From NCBI GenBank assembly GCA_946480445.1, contig CAMLJN010000010.1, positions 62,001 to 126,000 of the forward strand: a stretch of DNA of 64,000 nt, written 5' to 3'. Shown in pieces: positions 47,892-63,083 of the stretch (position 1 is its first letter; every line of letters begins with the position of its first letter). A program made the translations under genes and the position numbers. The notes beneath the pieces were generated by a model. That model worked only from the letters and a program-made list of their open reading frames with translations, had not been told where the DNA came from and searched no databases. The DNA is from an uncultured Buttiauxella sp. Its GTDB lineage: Bacteria > Pseudomonadota > Gammaproteobacteria > Enterobacterales > Enterobacteriaceae.

Positions 47892-50324
47892 ATGTCAGGC
47901 TGGCCAAGAATTTACTACAAATTACTTAATTTACCATTAAGCGTTCTGGTAAAGAGCAAGTCCATTCCGGCGGATCCGCAAGCCGAATTAGGACTGGATC
48001 CCTCACGCCCAATTATGTACGTCCTGCCTTATAACTCTAAGGCTGACTTGCTGACGCTGCGCGCGCAGTGTCTCGCACATGATTTGCCGGACCCTCTGGA
48101 ACCGCTGGAAATTGACGGTGCACTGCTGCCACGTTACGTCTTTATCCACGGCGGGCCGCGTGTTTTCAACTATTACACACCGAAAGAAGAGTCGGTAAAG
48201 CTCTTCCACGATTATCTCGATCTGCACCGCAGCAACCCGAATCTGGATGTGCAGATGGTGCCTGTTTCAGTGATGTTCGGTCGCTCACCGGGACGTGAAA
48301 AAGGCGAAGTCAATCCGCCGCTGCGTACCTTAAACGGCGTGCAGAAGTTCTTTGCCGTTTCCTGGCTGGGTCGCGACAGCTTTGTGCGTTTTTCTCCCCC
48401 TGTCTCCCTGCGCCGTATGGCGACAGAACACGGCACGGATAAAACCATCGCGCAGAAACTGGCTCGCGTGGCGCGTACGCACTTTGCCCGTCAGCGGTTA
48501 GCCACCATCGGCCCACGTCTGCCGGTACGTCAGGATCTGTTCAATAAGCTGCTGGCTTCAAAGGCCATCGCCCGCGCTGTAGAGGATGAAGCTCGCAGCA
48601 AGAAAATCTCCCACGAAAAAGCCCAGCAGAACGCCGTGACGCTGATGGAAGAGATTGCGGCGAACTTCTCCTATGAAGCCATTCGCCTGACTGACCGTGT
48701 GCTGGGACTGACGTGGAACCGCCTGTATCAGGGCATCAACGTGCACAACGCAGAGCGTGTGCGCCAGCTGGCCCATGACGGCCATGAAATCGTTTATGTG
48801 CCCTGCCACCGCAGCCATATGGATTACATGCTGCTGTCCTATGTTCTCTATCATCAGGGGCTGGTTCCTCCGCATATTGCGGCGGGTATCAACCTGAATT
48901 TCTGGCCTGCCGGGCCGATCTTCCGCCGCCTGGGCGCTTTCTTTATTCGCCGTACCTTTAAAGGCAGCAAACTGTACTCGACGGTCTTCCGTGAATATCT
49001 CGGCGAGCTGTTCAGCCGTGGTTACTCCGTGGAGTACTTCGTGGAGGGCGGGCGTTCACGCACAGGACGTTTGCTGGACCCGAAAACGGGCACCCTGTCG
49101 ATGACTATCCAGGCTATGCTGCGCGGCGGCACGCGTCCTATTACGTTAGTCCCTATTTACATTGGCTACGAGCACGTGATGGAAGTGGGTACTTACGCTA
49201 AAGAACTGCGCGGTGCCACCAAAGAGAAAGAAGGCTTTATGTCGATGTTACGTGGCTTAAGCAAGCTGCGTAATCTGGGCCAGGGCTACGTGAACTTTGG
49301 TGAACCGATGCCGCTGATGACCTTCCTGAACCAGCGTGTACCGGAATGGCGCGATTCTATCGATCCTATCGAAGCTGTACGTCCGGCCTGGTTAACCCCA
49401 ACGGTAAACGAAATCGCCGCCGAGCTGATGGTTCGTATCAACAACGCAGGGGCGGCAAACGCCATGAACCTTTGCTGCACCGCGCTGCTGGCCTCCCGTC
49501 AGCGTTCGCTGACCCGCGAGCAGCTTACGGAACAGCTGGATTGCTACCTCAACCTGCTGCGGAACGTGCCTTATTCGCCGGATGCCACCGCGCCGGAGTC
49601 CTCTGCGCAAGCCCTTATCGATCACGCCCTTCAGATGAACAAATTTGAAGTCGAGAAAGATACCATCGGCGACATTATCATTCTGCCGCGCGAGCAGGCC
49701 GTGCTGATGACGTATTACCGCAACAACATCATGCATATGCTGGTACTGCCATCTCTGCTTGCGGCAATCGTCACCCAGCATCGCCATATCGATCGCCAGG
49801 CGCTGCTGCGTCAGGTCGAAGTTGTTTATCCGATGCTGAAGGCCGAGCTGTTCCTGCGCTGGGACAAAGCAGAGCTGGCGGCGGAAATCGACGCGCAGGT
49901 CAATGAGATGGTGCGCCAAGGGCTCGTTGTCGTCAACGGCGACGAAGTGCAGATCAACCCGGCACGTTCCCGTACTCTACAGCTGCTGGCTGCTGGCGTA
50001 CGTGAAACGCTGCAGCGTTATGCCATCACCTTCTGGCTGCTCAGCGCTAATCCTTCCATCAACCGTGGCACGCTCGAACGTGAGAGCCGCACCGTAGCGC
50101 AACGTCTCTCCATGCTGCACGGCATTAACGCGCCAGAGTTCTTCGATAAGGCGGTCTTTACTTCGCTGGTGCTGACGCTACGAGACGAAGGCTACATCAG
50201 CGATACCGGTGATGCAGAGCCAACCGAAACCATGAGGGTTTACCAGATGCTGGCAGACCTGGTAACGTCGGATGTGCGTTTAACCATTGAAAGTGCGACG
50301 TCACAGGTTGCCGTGACGGAGTAA
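47892..50324 (+). CDS. plsB: Glycerol-3-phosphate acyltransferase PlsB
   Basis: The inner-membrane sn-1 acyltransferase that commits glycerol-3-phosphate to phospholipid synthesis, 810 residues (E. coli about 806). The acyltransferase HX4D motif is CHRSHMDYM near residue 306, followed by GAFFIRRTF and [11 protein letters not shown], then VPIYIGYE. Shares a control region with dgkA, as in E. coli. Confidence 0.96.
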   Translation: MSGWPRIYYKLLNLPLSVLVKSKSIPADPQAELGLDPSRPIMYVLPYNSKADLLTLRAQCLAHDLPDPLEPLEIDGALLPRYVFIHGGPRVFNYYTPKEESVKLFHDYLDLHRSNPNLDVQMVPVSVMFGRSPGREKGEVNPPLRTLNGVQKFFAVSWLGRDSFVRFSPPVSLRRMATEHGTDKTIAQKLARVARTHFARQRLATIGPRLPVRQDLFNKLLASKAIARAVEDEARSKKISHEKAQQNAVTLMEEIAANFSYEAIRLTDRVLGLTWNRLYQGINVHNAERVRQLAHDGHEIVYVPCHRSHMDYMLLSYVLYHQGLVPPHIAAGINLNFWPAGPIFRRLGAFFIRRTFKGSKLYSTVFREYLGELFSRGYSVEYFVEGGRSRTGRLLDPKTGTLSMTIQAMLRGGTRPITLVPIYIGYEHVMEVGTYAKELRGATKEKEGFMSMLRGLSKLRNLGQGYVNFGEPMPLMTFLNQRVPEWRDSIDPIEAVRPAWLTPTVNEIAAELMVRINNAGAANAMNLCCTALLASRQRSLTREQLTEQLDCYLNLLRNVPYSPDATAPESSAQALIDHALQMNKFEVEKDTIGDIIILPREQAVLMTYYRNNIMHMLVLPSLLAAIVTQHRHIDRQALLRQVEVVYPMLKAELFLRWDKAELAAEIDAQVNEMVRQGLVVVNGDEVQINPARSRTLQLLAAGVRETLQRYAITFWLLSANPSINRGTLERESRTVAQRLSMLHGINAPEFFDKAVFTSLVLTLRDEGYISDTGDAEPTETMRVYQMLADLVTSDVRLTIESATSQVAVTE

Positions 50325-50331
50325 GACTGGC

Positions 50332-50400
50332 GGCGGATGAGACTGCGCTTTTGCGCCCTACGAATCAACCCGTAGGGCTAAGAGCAAGGGGTCATCCGCC
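50332..50400. repeat. REP-like element between plsB and ubiA
   Basis: Outer arms GGCGGATGA and TCATCCGCC enclose inner arms CCCTACG and CGTAGGG. Lies between convergent genes and probably protects or ends both transcripts. Confidence 0.6.
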
Positions 50401-50405
50401 GTGTT

Positions 50406-51278
50406 TCAGAGGTGTAGATAGCTCAGCGCAACGCCGATAAACAACACCATTCCCACATAGTTATTGTTCAAAAACGCCCGGAAGCAGGCATCCCGTTCGC
50501 GCTTAGCCGTCAGCCTTTGCTGATGAATAAACAGCGCGCCTGCCAGCGCAATCGACCAGTAATATGCCCCACCCAGCCCGTTAAGCCAGCCAATCACCGC
50601 CATCAGCACCATCACCGCCATCTGCAGCACGCCAATAATGAGATTATCGAAGCGGCCAAACAGAATTGCCGTGGACTTAATGCCTATTTTCACATCGTCG
50701 TCGCGGTCTACCATCGCATACTGCGTGTCGTAGGCCACCGCCCAGCAAATATTGGCGATAAACATCAGCCAGCAGCTTAGCGGCACCGATTCGCTCACCG
50801 CCGCAAACGCCATCGGGATTGACCAGCCAAACGCGGCCCCCAGCACAACCTGCGGCAGATGCGTATAGCGTTTCATAAACGGATACACCCACGCCAGCGC
50901 CAGCGCCGCCACCGACAGAAGGATCGTCATGGTATTAAGCGTCAGCACCAACAGGAATGACAGCAGAACAAGGATAACAAACAGCCCGCGCGCTTCTTTT
51001 TCACTTACCGCGCCGCTTGGCAGCGGACGACCGGCGGTGCGTTTTACATGCCCGTCAAATTTACGATCGGCATAATCATTTACCACGCAGCCCGCCGCGC
51101 GCATCATCCAGACGCCAGCAATAAAAATACCCAGAATAGTCAGCGGCGGCACGCCCGGTGTGGCAAGCCACAAGGCCCACAGCGTGGGCCAGAGCAGCAA
51201 TAGCGATCCTATCGGCTTTTCCAGCCTCATCAGGCGTATATAGGCCTGGCATTTTCCTTGGTTCAGGCTCCACTCCAT
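50406..51278 (-). CDS. ubiA: 4-hydroxybenzoate octaprenyltransferase UbiA
   Basis: A membrane prenyltransferase that joins octaprenyl diphosphate to 4-hydroxybenzoate in ubiquinone synthesis, 290 residues as in E. coli, with about nine helices. The Mg-diphosphate motifs are NDYADRKFD and [12 protein letters not shown]. The start overlaps the ubiC stop by one base (TAATG), so it is coupled. Confidence 0.96.
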   Translation of the reverse strand: MEWSLNQGKCQAYIRLMRLEKPIGSLLLLWPTLWALWLATPGVPPLTILGIFIAGVWMMRAAGCVVNDYADRKFDGHVKRTAGRPLPSGAVSEKEARGLFVILVLLSFLLVLTLNTMTILLSVAALALAWVYPFMKRYTHLPQVVLGAAFGWSIPMAFAAVSESVPLSCWLMFIANICWAVAYDTQYAMVDRDDDVKIGIKSTAILFGRFDNLIIGVLQMAVMVLMAVIGWLNGLGGAYYWSIALAGALFIHQQRLTAKRERDACFRAFLNNNYVGMVLFIGVALSYLHL

Positions 51279-51787
51279 TATTTTTCCTCCTTGTACAGCG
51301 GGGATGCGGGCAGAAACAGTTCGGTCAGCAGCAAAGGTTTACCGGACAGTCTCAGGCGGGAACGGCGCCCCCACAGTTCCGCGCTGCGGCCTATTTGAAT
51401 AAAGTCGCGCGTCAGGGTCGATGAACTAAAGAGATAGCGGCCAAGCGGCGTGGTGCCCAGCTTCTGCAAAGCAAGCTCCGGGCCATCAAGCGTGGACTCC
51501 GGCACCACCGTGCGGCCAACCAGCCAGGGTTCATCGTCACCGCATAGCACAATTTCACGTAGCCAGTAACGCTGTGCGGGCGGGAGCATCTCCGCTTCGG
51601 GTAACGACGCCTCCGCCGTCACAAAACCTTCGCGTACGATATCTACCGTGACGCACGAACAATGCTGTTCAAAACGTTTTGTCATGGAATCTTCGAGCAA
51701 AAGCCAGTCCAGAAAAGCGGCGCTTAACCCTTCCGGTATTTCAGGGTAAAAACTCAGGGCGCGCAATGGCGATAGCGCCTCAGACAT
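51278..51787 (-). CDS. ubiC: Chorismate pyruvate-lyase UbiC
   Basis: Converts chorismate to 4-hydroxybenzoate and pyruvate, the first committed ubiquinone step. 169 residues (E. coli 165). Conserved features: [15 protein letters not shown], the [12 protein letters not shown] strand, [10 protein letters not shown]-like [14 protein letters not shown], and the late [11 protein letters not shown] with the catalytic Glu. Product release is strongly limited in the family. Confidence 0.94.
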   Translation of the reverse strand: MSEALSPLRALSFYPEIPEGLSAAFLDWLLLEDSMTKRFEQHCSCVTVDIVREGFVTAEASLPEAEMLPPAQRYWLREIVLCGDDEPWLVGRTVVPESTLDGPELALQKLGTTPLGRYLFSSSTLTRDFIQIGRSAELWGRRSRLRLSGKPLLLTELFLPASPLYKEEK

Positions 51788-51890
51788 GGGGAATTCTCCG
51801 ATACATAACCTGAGGTCATTGTAACGCAGAATAAACAGAACGTGGCAGGCAAAGCGTAACAGGGGTGCAACAAAACCGGCGGTAATCCAT

Positions 51891-51915
51891 AAAAAAAGGT
51901 GCGCCAGGGCGCACC
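51891..51915 (-). terminator. Terminator after malM
   Basis: GGTGCGCC and GGCGCACC form the stem; on the reverse strand TTTTTTT follows. Ends the malK-lamB-malM transcript, 34 bases past the malM stop. Confidence 0.88.
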
Positions 51916-51948
51916 AATACTACAAGCATCAGCAACGTGGGGAGATGA

Positions 51949-52899
51949 TTACCCCTTGCCTTTTACACTGCTGATAAAAGTTTTACGGGCGGAGGTGGAT
52001 CCCAGACGCTCGGCTTCATTCAGCAGTTTCAGGGCCTTATCAATTTCCCCTTTGTCCACGGCTTGCCTGATGGCCTGGTTATAGTAGCTTTCCGTGTCGT
52101 TCAGAATAGGTTCACTCTTCGCAGCTGGTGCCGGTGCGTTAGCCGCAGGAGCAGGAGCAGCGGCTGGGGCGGCGTAAGCTGTCGCTGGCGCAGCTGTATT
52201 ACCCACCATCACCGGGCCCGGGCCTGATGAACCAAACAGCGGGCCGACCAGGATGCTGGAGGCAGAAGAGGTGCTCACTTTCACTTTCAGCACGCCATCC
52301 GTGCTGTGACGGGCAATCGGATCCGGGATATCCGGAACTGCGTTACCCGTCCCTTTAGCATAGGCTTTAGCCGGATCGAGCAGCGTAGTGGTCTGCTGGG
52401 TATCTTTATTAGTGGTAAAGACCAGCAAATAGAGTTTTTGTTGGCCCAGCGCCGGGGTTAATTTCAGGGTGCCTTCCAGCCGGTCAGCGGTCATGACGCC
52501 CGGAGCCTGATAAGTAAAGAAGCTGGCTGGAAAATAGGCAGCTGGCGTAAAATTCTGATCAAGTACCAGCACGTTCGGTGCAAATACTGCATTTTTATTG
52601 ACTTCGCTGGTCAGCGTGATAGTCAGCTCGCCGATGTTGGCAGGCACGCTATAGGCCGCAACCGGGCCGGTGATATCACCCGCGGTAAGGCGCTGGCCCG
52701 CCGTCGCAAGCGTCGTCGTCTGGGTTTTAGACGGGGCAACCGGCGTCCATTGCAGCTGTTGCAAAGCCGACGCAGGCACGACCGGCGCGGCAGAAATATC
52801 TTGTGGAACGATATTCACGTCAGCCAGGCTGACGGCAGGGACACTGGCGAGCAACCCTGCTGAGAGGCAGAGTGCGAGGAGACTTTTTTTCATTTTCAT
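51949..52899 (-). CDS. malM: MalM, periplasmic protein of the mal regulon
   Basis: A 316-residue periplasmic protein (E. coli 306), last gene of malK-lamB-malM; precise role unknown. A signal peptide (about 1-26) is followed by a beta-rich domain, an Ala/Pro-rich linker (about 235-275) longer than in E. coli, and a C-terminal helical segment (ALKLLNEAERLGSTSARKTF). The ATG at MKMKKSLLAL is chosen; 26 upstream in-frame codons are not conserved. Confidence 0.92.
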   Translation of the reverse strand: MKMKKSLLALCLSAGLLASVPAVSLADVNIVPQDISAAPVVPASALQQLQWTPVAPSKTQTTTLATAGQRLTAGDITGPVAAYSVPANIGELTITLTSEVNKNAVFAPNVLVLDQNFTPAAYFPASFFTYQAPGVMTADRLEGTLKLTPALGQQKLYLLVFTTNKDTQQTTTLLDPAKAYAKGTGNAVPDIPDPIARHSTDGVLKVKVSTSSASSILVGPLFGSSGPGPVMVGNTAAPATAYAAPAAAPAPAANAPAPAAKSEPILNDTESYYNQAIRQAVDKGEIDKALKLLNEAERLGSTSARKTFISSVKGKG

Positions 52900-53045
52900 T
52901 GTTATTGACCTCGAAGGGAAAGTCGGTGGAAGGTTAGCCAGGCAATAGCACTTTCCACCTGAAACAAACATTGGCATACAAGGGTAATAACGAGGGGTCC
53001 GGTGGCGAACCCCTCATCGTTTTAACGCATCAGATTACGGCAGTC

Positions 53046-57073
<4,028 letters not shown>

Positions 57074-57079
57074 AAAAAT

Positions 57080-57148
57080 GGCGGGTGGCGCGATGCTTGC
57101 CCGCCCTACGTAGCCCGTAGGGTGGATTAACGCCGTGTCATCCACCGC
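57080..57148. repeat. REP/BIME between malE and malF
   Basis: Paired palindromic units: GGCGGG...CCCGCC (57080-57105), CCTACG/CGTAGG (57105-57122) and GGTGGAT...ATCCACC (57121-57146). E. coli also has REP units exactly here, which protect malE mRNA from 3' decay and give far more MalE than MalF. Confidence 0.8.
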
Positions 57149-57180
57149 TTTAAGACGTTGTAGAAGTAGAGGAAGACCCC

Positions 57181-58725
57181 ATGGATGTAGTTAAAAAGAG
57201 CCGCTGGTGGCAAAGCGAGACGCTGAAATGGTCGGCGGTTGGGCTGTTGGGTGTGCTGGTCGGCTATCTCGTTGTCTTAATGTACGCCCAGGGGGAGTAC
57301 CTGTTTGCCATTATGACGCTGATCTTAAGCTCTATTGGCCTCTATATTTATGCTAACCGTAAGGCCTACGCCTGGCGCTATGTTTACCCGGGGCTTGCAG
57401 GTATGGGGCTGTTCGTCCTGTTCCCGCTGGTGTGTACCATCGCAATTGCCTTCACCAACTACAGCAGCACCAATCAGCTCACCCAGGAACGTGCACAAGA
57501 AGTGCTGATGGACCGCCAGTATCAGGCGGGCAAAACGTTCAACTTCGGCCTGTATCCCGCAGGCGACAAGTGGCAGCTGGCTTTGACCGACGGGGAAAGC
57601 GGCAAGAACTTTATCTCTGAAGACTTCAAATTTGGCGGCGAGCAGCATCTGAAACTGAAAGAAGCTGATGCGCTGCCCGCAGGCGAAAAGGCTAATCTGC
57701 GCGTGATTACACAAAACCGCCTGGCGCTGACGCAAATTACCGCTGAAATGCCGGACGAGAGCACGCTCACGATGAGCTCACTGCGCCAGTTCTCCGGCAC
57801 CCGGCCGCTCTATAGCTTGTCCGACAACGGCGAGCTAACCAATAACCAGAGCGGCGTGAAATACCGTGCGAACAACGACATCGGTTTCTATCAGTCCGTG
57901 AATGCCGACGGCAACTGGGGCAACGAACAGCTCAGCCCGGGATACACCGTCACCATCGGCTGGAAAAACTTCCTGCGCGTATTCCACGACGAAGGCATCC
58001 AGAAGCCTTTCCTCGCCATTTTTGTCTGGACGGTCTTCTTCTCCTTGATCACTGTTGTACTGACCGTCGCAGTGGGCATGGTGCTCGCCTGTCTGGTGCA
58101 GTGGGAATCTCTCAAGGGCAAAGCGATATACCGCGTCCTGCTGATCCTGCCGTATGCCGTGCCGTCGTTTATTTCCATCCTGATTTTCAAAGGCTTGTTC
58201 AACCAAAGCTTCGGTGAAATCAACATGATGCTCGGCGCGCTGTTCGGCATCAAACCGGCCTGGTTTACCGACCCGCTGACCGCCCGCTCGATGATCATTA
58301 TCGTCAACACCTGGCTTGGGTATCCGTACATGATGATCCTGTGCATGGGCCTGCTGAAAGCGATTCCGGACGACCTTTACGAAGCCTCAGCGATGGATGG
58401 CGCAGGCCCATTCCAGAACTTCTTTAAAATCACGCTGCCGCTGCTGATTAAGCCGCTGACGCCGCTGATGATTGCAAGCTTTGCCTTTAACTTTAACAAC
58501 TTCGTGCTGATTCAGCTATTAACCAACGGTGGACCAGACCGGCTGGGCACCACCACACCGGCCGGTTATACGGACCTGCTGGTGAGCTACACCTACCGTA
58601 TCGCCTTTGAAGGCGGCGGCGGCCAGGACTTTGGCCTCGCGGCGGCTATCGCAACGCTTATCTTCCTGTTAGTCGGTGCGCTTGCGATCGTTAACCTGAA
58701 AGCCACCCGCATGAAGTTTGATTAA
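57181..58725 (+). CDS. malF: MalF, maltose transporter permease
   Basis: A 514-residue inner-membrane permease with eight helices, the E. coli length. It has the large periplasmic P2 loop (about residues 95-275) that meets MalE, and the cytoplasmic EAA loop YEASAMDGAGPFQNFFKITLP for docking MalK. Partner of MalG in MalFGK2. Confidence 0.96.
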   Translation: MDVVKKSRWWQSETLKWSAVGLLGVLVGYLVVLMYAQGEYLFAIMTLILSSIGLYIYANRKAYAWRYVYPGLAGMGLFVLFPLVCTIAIAFTNYSSTNQLTQERAQEVLMDRQYQAGKTFNFGLYPAGDKWQLALTDGESGKNFISEDFKFGGEQHLKLKEADALPAGEKANLRVITQNRLALTQITAEMPDESTLTMSSLRQFSGTRPLYSLSDNGELTNNQSGVKYRANNDIGFYQSVNADGNWGNEQLSPGYTVTIGWKNFLRVFHDEGIQKPFLAIFVWTVFFSLITVVLTVAVGMVLACLVQWESLKGKAIYRVLLILPYAVPSFISILIFKGLFNQSFGEINMMLGALFGIKPAWFTDPLTARSMIIIVNTWLGYPYMMILCMGLLKAIPDDLYEASAMDGAGPFQNFFKITLPLLIKPLTPLMIASFAFNFNNFVLIQLLTNGGPDRLGTTTPAGYTDLLVSYTYRIAFEGGGGQDFGLAAAIATLIFLLVGALAIVNLKATRMKFD

Positions 58726-58737
58726 GGAGCGCTACTC

Positions 58738-59628
58738 ATGGCCATGGTTCAACCCAAATCTCAAAAGCTGCGTCTGTTTACCACGCACCTGCTGTTACTG
58801 TTGTTTATCGCCGCGATTATGTTCCCGCTGCTGATGGTTATCGCGATTTCACTGCGTCCGGGTAACTTTGCAACCGGCAGCCTGATCCCGGACCAGATCT
58901 CCTGGGAGCACTGGAAACTGGCGCTCGGCTTCAGCGTCGAACACGCCGACGGCCGGGTAACACCCCCCCCGTTCCCTGTCCTGCTGTGGCTGTGGAACTC
59001 CGTCAAAATTGCCGGCATTACGGCCATCGGTATCGTGACGCTATCTACAACCTGTGCCTACGCCTTTGCCCGTATGCGCTTCCCGGGTAAAGCCACGCTG
59101 CTAAAAGGTATGTTGATTTTCCAGATGTTCCCGGCGGTGCTGTCGCTGGTGGCGCTTTACGCCTTATTTGACCGTCTCGGGCAATATATCCCGTTTATCG
59201 GTCTGAATACGCACGGCGGAGTGATCTTCGCCTATCTTGGCGGTATCGCTCTGCATGTGTGGACGATTAAGGGTTATTTCGAAACGATTGATGGCTCGCT
59301 TGAAGAAGCGGCCGCGCTGGATGGTGCAACGCCGTGGCAGGCCTTCAGGCTGGTGCTGCTGCCGCTTTCTGTGCCGATTCTGGCGGTGGTGTTTATCCTG
59401 TCGTTTATCGCCGCGATTACCGAAGTGCCGGTCGCGTCCCTGTTACTGCGCGACGTGAACAGCTATACCCTGGCCGTAGGTATGCAGCAGTATCTCAATC
59501 CACAAAACTACCTGTGGGGCGATTTTGCTGCGGCAGCCGTTTTGTCCGCCATTCCGATTACCGTGGTGTTCTTACTGGCGCAGCGCTGGCTGGTGAGCGG
59601 CCTGACGGCGGGCGGGGTGAAAGGTTAG
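58738..59628 (+). CDS. malG: MalG, maltose transporter permease
   Basis: The second permease subunit, 296 residues as in E. coli, with six helices. The EAA loop is [21 protein letters not shown], and the C-terminal tail [10 protein letters not shown] reaches the MalK interface. AAGGAG lies ten bases before the ATG. Last gene of malEFG; a terminator follows. Confidence 0.96.
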   Translation: MAMVQPKSQKLRLFTTHLLLLLFIAAIMFPLLMVIAISLRPGNFATGSLIPDQISWEHWKLALGFSVEHADGRVTPPPFPVLLWLWNSVKIAGITAIGIVTLSTTCAYAFARMRFPGKATLLKGMLIFQMFPAVLSLVALYALFDRLGQYIPFIGLNTHGGVIFAYLGGIALHVWTIKGYFETIDGSLEEAAALDGATPWQAFRLVLLPLSVPILAVVFILSFIAAITEVPVASLLLRDVNSYTLAVGMQQYLNPQNYLWGDFAAAAVLSAIPITVVFLLAQRWLVSGLTAGGVKG

Positions 59629-59698
59629 ATTTTCCTGTCAGTCATTGCGTTACCTTGTTATGCCACTGCAACCCTCAACTTGACCTCGTTTCATTTCC

Positions 59699-59724
59699 GG
59701 CGGCCTTCGGGCCGCCATTTTTTT
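59699..59724 (+). terminator. Terminator after malG
   Basis: GGCGGCC-TTCG-GGCCGCC with a T-run (ATTTTTTTA). A textbook intrinsic terminator 70 bases past malG; the T-run touches the stop codon of the convergent psiE. Confidence 0.92.
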
Positions 59725-60130
59725 ATTCCCGTTTTAACCGGGTGCTGTTACACAGCCAAAGCGTAATCACCAGCAGCAGTATCGCGCCGGAATAAATAAT
59801 GACATCCGAGGGTGACTTATGATCGATGATAATCAGCCGCACAATCGCGGTAATGCCGATGTAAATGAAGTAGCGCAGCGGGAAGTGATAGCCCGACTGG
59901 AAGTACTTCACAATCAGGGCGATAAATTCGAAGTAAAGGAAGTAGACCACCAGCCCCTCAATAAGCAGGTATTTGCTGGCCTGCTCGCTGGGCGCGAACA
60001 GCACCTTCGCCAGGTGAAACGTCTCCTTGCCGAGGAAGATAATCAGGATCACGCCAAGGGCCAGAAGGCCAAGATTAAGTACCGTCTGCATGACGGTAGA
60101 GATCCATTCAACGCGGGGTGTTGCGGGCAT
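59723..60130 (-). CDS. psiE: PsiE, phosphate-starvation-inducible protein
   Basis: A 135-residue inner-membrane protein with four predicted helices, one residue shorter than in E. coli. PsiE is induced by phosphate starvation through PhoB and repressed through CRP in E. coli; biochemical role unknown. [20 protein letters not shown] is the conserved core. In E. coli xylE lies between malG and psiE; here the two are adjacent. Confidence 0.93.
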   Translation of the reverse strand: MPATPRVEWISTVMQTVLNLGLLALGVILIIFLGKETFHLAKVLFAPSEQASKYLLIEGLVVYFLYFEFIALIVKYFQSGYHFPLRYFIYIGITAIVRLIIIDHKSPSDVIIYSGAILLLVITLWLCNSTRLKRE

Positions 60131-60219
60131 AGCTTTCCCTCCAGGTGGGAGTCCAGGAGAGCAGTTATACGTGAAAAATGTGATCTGGATCTAGATTTTT
60201 TGCTTATATCCACCAGATC

Positions 60220-60240
60220 CCTCTCCCTTTCAGGGAGAGG
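60220..60240. repeat. Inverted repeat after yjbH
   Basis: CCTCTCCC and GGGAGAGG form an 8-bp stem with a 5-base loop, 13 bases past the yjbH stop. A related stem type is seen after gltP. Probably an mRNA-end element; no T-run. Confidence 0.5.
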
Positions 60241-60252
60241 ATCAGGATAAAA

Positions 60253-62349
60253 CTAACGGAAGTTCAGGCTGCGGTCGCTGGTCATGCTGTACAGATCAAA
60301 CTTGCGGCCCAGCATCTGCCCGCCATCACGCGTCAGCGGCGTCCAGCCAATTTGCGCCCGGCTGCGGGTTGGCGACGAGGTGAAGATATCCAGCGGCACG
60401 TTGACGTAGAAGCCCTTGGTGAAATCCCCTTCCCCGTATTCCTGCTTCGACACGTTGGTGATGGTGGCATAGGTGCCGACTACAATGCCGCTGTCGAAGC
60501 GTTTGGAAATCTCAAGCGTGCCGCCTTTGTCTTTCGCCAGATACTGTCCGACGCTGAGTTTTACCAGTACATCATCCGCAAACGGCGGCGTCCAGTAGCC
60601 CGTCAGGTGCCCCGTCGGCGCGCTGTAATCGGTAAACTTCATCATATCCTGCGCGCTGCGCCAGTCACGCTGCTTAACATAGTTGGCATTGGCCCCTATC
60701 GCCCAGTTGCTATCCACCGGACGGTACAGCACTTCAGCCCCCGCCCCGCCATACATGGTTTCAAGATAGCCAGCATACACCTGCCCGTACCAGCTGTTGC
60801 CGAGGTACTGGAAGTAGTTGGCCTGCAGGTTATTCACGTAGACATCGTTTTCCACATAGTCACGTACATGCGTGCGCACGCGCGGCAGCGTCGAGTCGTT
60901 TGGCGGATTGGTATAGTTGAATTTGTCGTAGTTGTTCGCAAGGTTAGCTAACACGCTACCGGTGGTCAGCAGATGATCGGTCACCCACCAGTCGGCGGTG
61001 CCCATCACGCCAACCTGATACATGTAGAAGCTTTCCGGGCCGCCAACCGACTGATTCAGTACCGGGTTGAGCGAGAAGTTAACGCGGGATTTGTCGATGT
61101 AAAAGCCCTGCTCGGTTTTCTCCGGCACGACCGGCTCCACCCGTTTTTGCACCAGCCTGGTTTCATGCCCGAGCGGTTCACCTTCGAGGTGATGTTGCAG
61201 GCTTGAAACGTCCGTTTCCGTCGTGACCTGCGGCAGATTCAGACGCGTTTCGGTAATGCGAATCGTGCGAATATTTTCCGGCAGGTCGTTCATCACTATG
61301 CGGTTGGCCCGTTCGATTCCTTCACGTGAATCACGGTATTTCACCTGCTCACCGGTGACGTACAGCGTGTCGCCCTTCACCTGAATATTCGGATTGGCAA
61401 GGCCAGCATTGTACTTGAGCATCGTCAGCTGACCGGCAACTACGTTGTGCTGCAGGATTTCGTCCTGCGGATTCGGCTGGTACTGGGGACGACGGTTATC
61501 GTTATAGCCCGGACGCAGATCGTTGAAGTTAGTGCGCAGCGTAAAGCCAAACATAAAGGTATTGCCGCGTTCATAGCTGAGGTTAACGTCGGCCCAGTCC
61601 GTGACGCGATAAACAGCGCCGACGTTAAAGTTGCTGCGCTGTTCGAGCTTGCCGGCAAAGTCACGGCTGTAGTTGTTGCCCTCATACTCCACCTTCAGGC
61701 GTAGCGGCTGCCAGGGCGTCTGGTATTCAATACCGCCAAACAAAGAGGCCGGGCCGTGGAACATCCCACCAAACTCAAAGGATCCCGCCTGTTTATAGCT
61801 GTTATCACGATAGCAGAAGCTGTCGCTGGCCTCGCACAAAGGGTTCTTCACATTGCCGCTGGTGCCCATATAACCCCAGCCCATTCCGAGGGAGAAATCA
61901 AAAGGTCCCCAGGCTTTATTCGCCACCACATACTCGCCATCGAACAGGCCGGTGCCACCTAAATCCCGCAGGCCAACGGCGACCTGAGGCAGATAATACC
62001 CTTCCTCCCACAGGCGGACCTTCATGTCGAAAGCCTTGTCTTTGTAGGTCTGATCGCCGGAGAAAGCGTCAACGGAACTGTACTGTTTAGTTCGCACGTC
62101 GGTGTAGCGCAGCGTCGTTTCCAGCCACGGGAACAGCTGGATCGAGGCCGAATAAAAACGGTACTGATCGTTATCCCGGTAGTTCGCGCTGAACTCGCCG
62201 GTGCGGGCCATGCGTGCCGTCGGCGTTTGCATCAGGCCTACGCCACCAAAGTCGGACTGCGAAGGGCCTACGGGGGCCGGAAAGGTTTCGGCCTGGCAGG
62301 CAGCCGAAACGGCCAGCGCCAGCAGGCTGTAGAGGTATTTATTTTTCAT
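60253..62349 (-). CDS. yjbH: YjbH, outer-membrane exopolysaccharide export protein
   Basis: A 698-residue protein, same length as in E. coli, in the YjbEFGH exopolysaccharide operon. A signal peptide ends at about CQA (residue 20), followed by beta-rich sequence ([19 protein letters not shown] at the start, [15 protein letters not shown] at the end). It is predicted to form outer-membrane barrels. The ATG overlaps the yjbG stop (ATGA); the TTG one codon earlier is not needed. RcsB-regulated in E. coli. Confidence 0.92.
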   Translation of the reverse strand: MKNKYLYSLLALAVSAACQAETFPAPVGPSQSDFGGVGLMQTPTARMARTGEFSANYRDNDQYRFYSASIQLFPWLETTLRYTDVRTKQYSSVDAFSGDQTYKDKAFDMKVRLWEEGYYLPQVAVGLRDLGGTGLFDGEYVVANKAWGPFDFSLGMGWGYMGTSGNVKNPLCEASDSFCYRDNSYKQAGSFEFGGMFHGPASLFGGIEYQTPWQPLRLKVEYEGNNYSRDFAGKLEQRSNFNVGAVYRVTDWADVNLSYERGNTFMFGFTLRTNFNDLRPGYNDNRRPQYQPNPQDEILQHNVVAGQLTMLKYNAGLANPNIQVKGDTLYVTGEQVKYRDSREGIERANRIVMNDLPENIRTIRITETRLNLPQVTTETDVSSLQHHLEGEPLGHETRLVQKRVEPVVPEKTEQGFYIDKSRVNFSLNPVLNQSVGGPESFYMYQVGVMGTADWWVTDHLLTTGSVLANLANNYDKFNYTNPPNDSTLPRVRTHVRDYVENDVYVNNLQANYFQYLGNSWYGQVYAGYLETMYGGAGAEVLYRPVDSNWAIGANANYVKQRDWRSAQDMMKFTDYSAPTGHLTGYWTPPFADDVLVKLSVGQYLAKDKGGTLEISKRFDSGIVVGTYATITNVSKQEYGEGDFTKGFYVNVPLDIFTSSPTRSRAQIGWTPLTRDGGQMLGRKFDLYSMTSDRSLNFR

Positions 62350-63083
62350 CAATCCGGGATCCGGTGAGTCAGGGAAGTAAGGATTTGCTCATTGAGTTCG
62401 TTGAAATCAGCATCAAATATTCTGTCGGCAAAGCCGATGAAGATAATACTGCCCGGCAGCGGCTCCACATGGCGCTGGTTCCAGTAAGCAACCGGGGCCT
62501 TCTCGGTTTTTCCGTCGGGATAAATCACCCAGGCGTAGCTGCGGTCGGCACCGCTTAACCTCTGCACCTCGTCCAGATACTCAGCGACGCTGCGCCCTGC
62601 GACATAAGGCTTCACGCCAGGCGAACTCACCAGCCCCATCAGCGTTAGGGTGTCAGGCCGGGTGCCAGCCCACAGGCTGTAATCCCCCTGTAGAGGGACA
62701 TTGAATTTCGGACGAACGCGTACCCAGTCAGGATCCAGATCGACAAACTGGCGACCCGTTACCTTGATGGTCTGTAACTGCTGACGCAGGCTGTTGATCG
62801 CCGCCGCCTCATCTGTGTTTTCCTGCGCTGCAAATCTGCTTAAGGAAGCCAGAAGCTTATGATGCTGCTGCTCTGCTCCCGCTGATGCCTGCCGCTCGCT
62901 AATCACCGCGCCTGGCCACCAGGTATGCTTCAGGGAGGGCTGGGTGACCAGATCGGCAAGCCGCTCAACGCCGGTGATCTCCTCCGGCGGCTGATGGTTA
63001 CCGTGATAGACGCTGATATTTCCCGCGGCGAAGAGAGTTGAACTGCTGAGCATTAGCAGCACAGCGAGGGCTTTTATTTTCAT
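62349..63083 (-). CDS. yjbG: YjbG, periplasmic capsule biosynthesis protein
   Basis: A 244-residue secreted protein (E. coli 245) of the GfcC family, with a signal peptide (cleavage after LFAA, about 20). The segment [16 protein letters not shown] and the following [15 protein letters not shown] are beta-grasp-like. It probably helps pass polysaccharide through the outer membrane with YjbF and YjbH. Overlaps both neighbours by four bases (ATGA). Confidence 0.92.
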   Translation of the reverse strand: MKIKALAVLLMLSSSTLFAAGNISVYHGNHQPPEEITGVERLADLVTQPSLKHTWWPGAVISERQASAGAEQQHHKLLASLSRFAAQENTDEAAAINSLRQQLQTIKVTGRQFVDLDPDWVRVRPKFNVPLQGDYSLWAGTRPDTLTLMGLVSSPGVKPYVAGRSVAEYLDEVQRLSGADRSYAWVIYPDGKTEKAPVAYWNQRHVEPLPGSIIFIGFADRIFDADFNELNEQILTSLTHRIPD

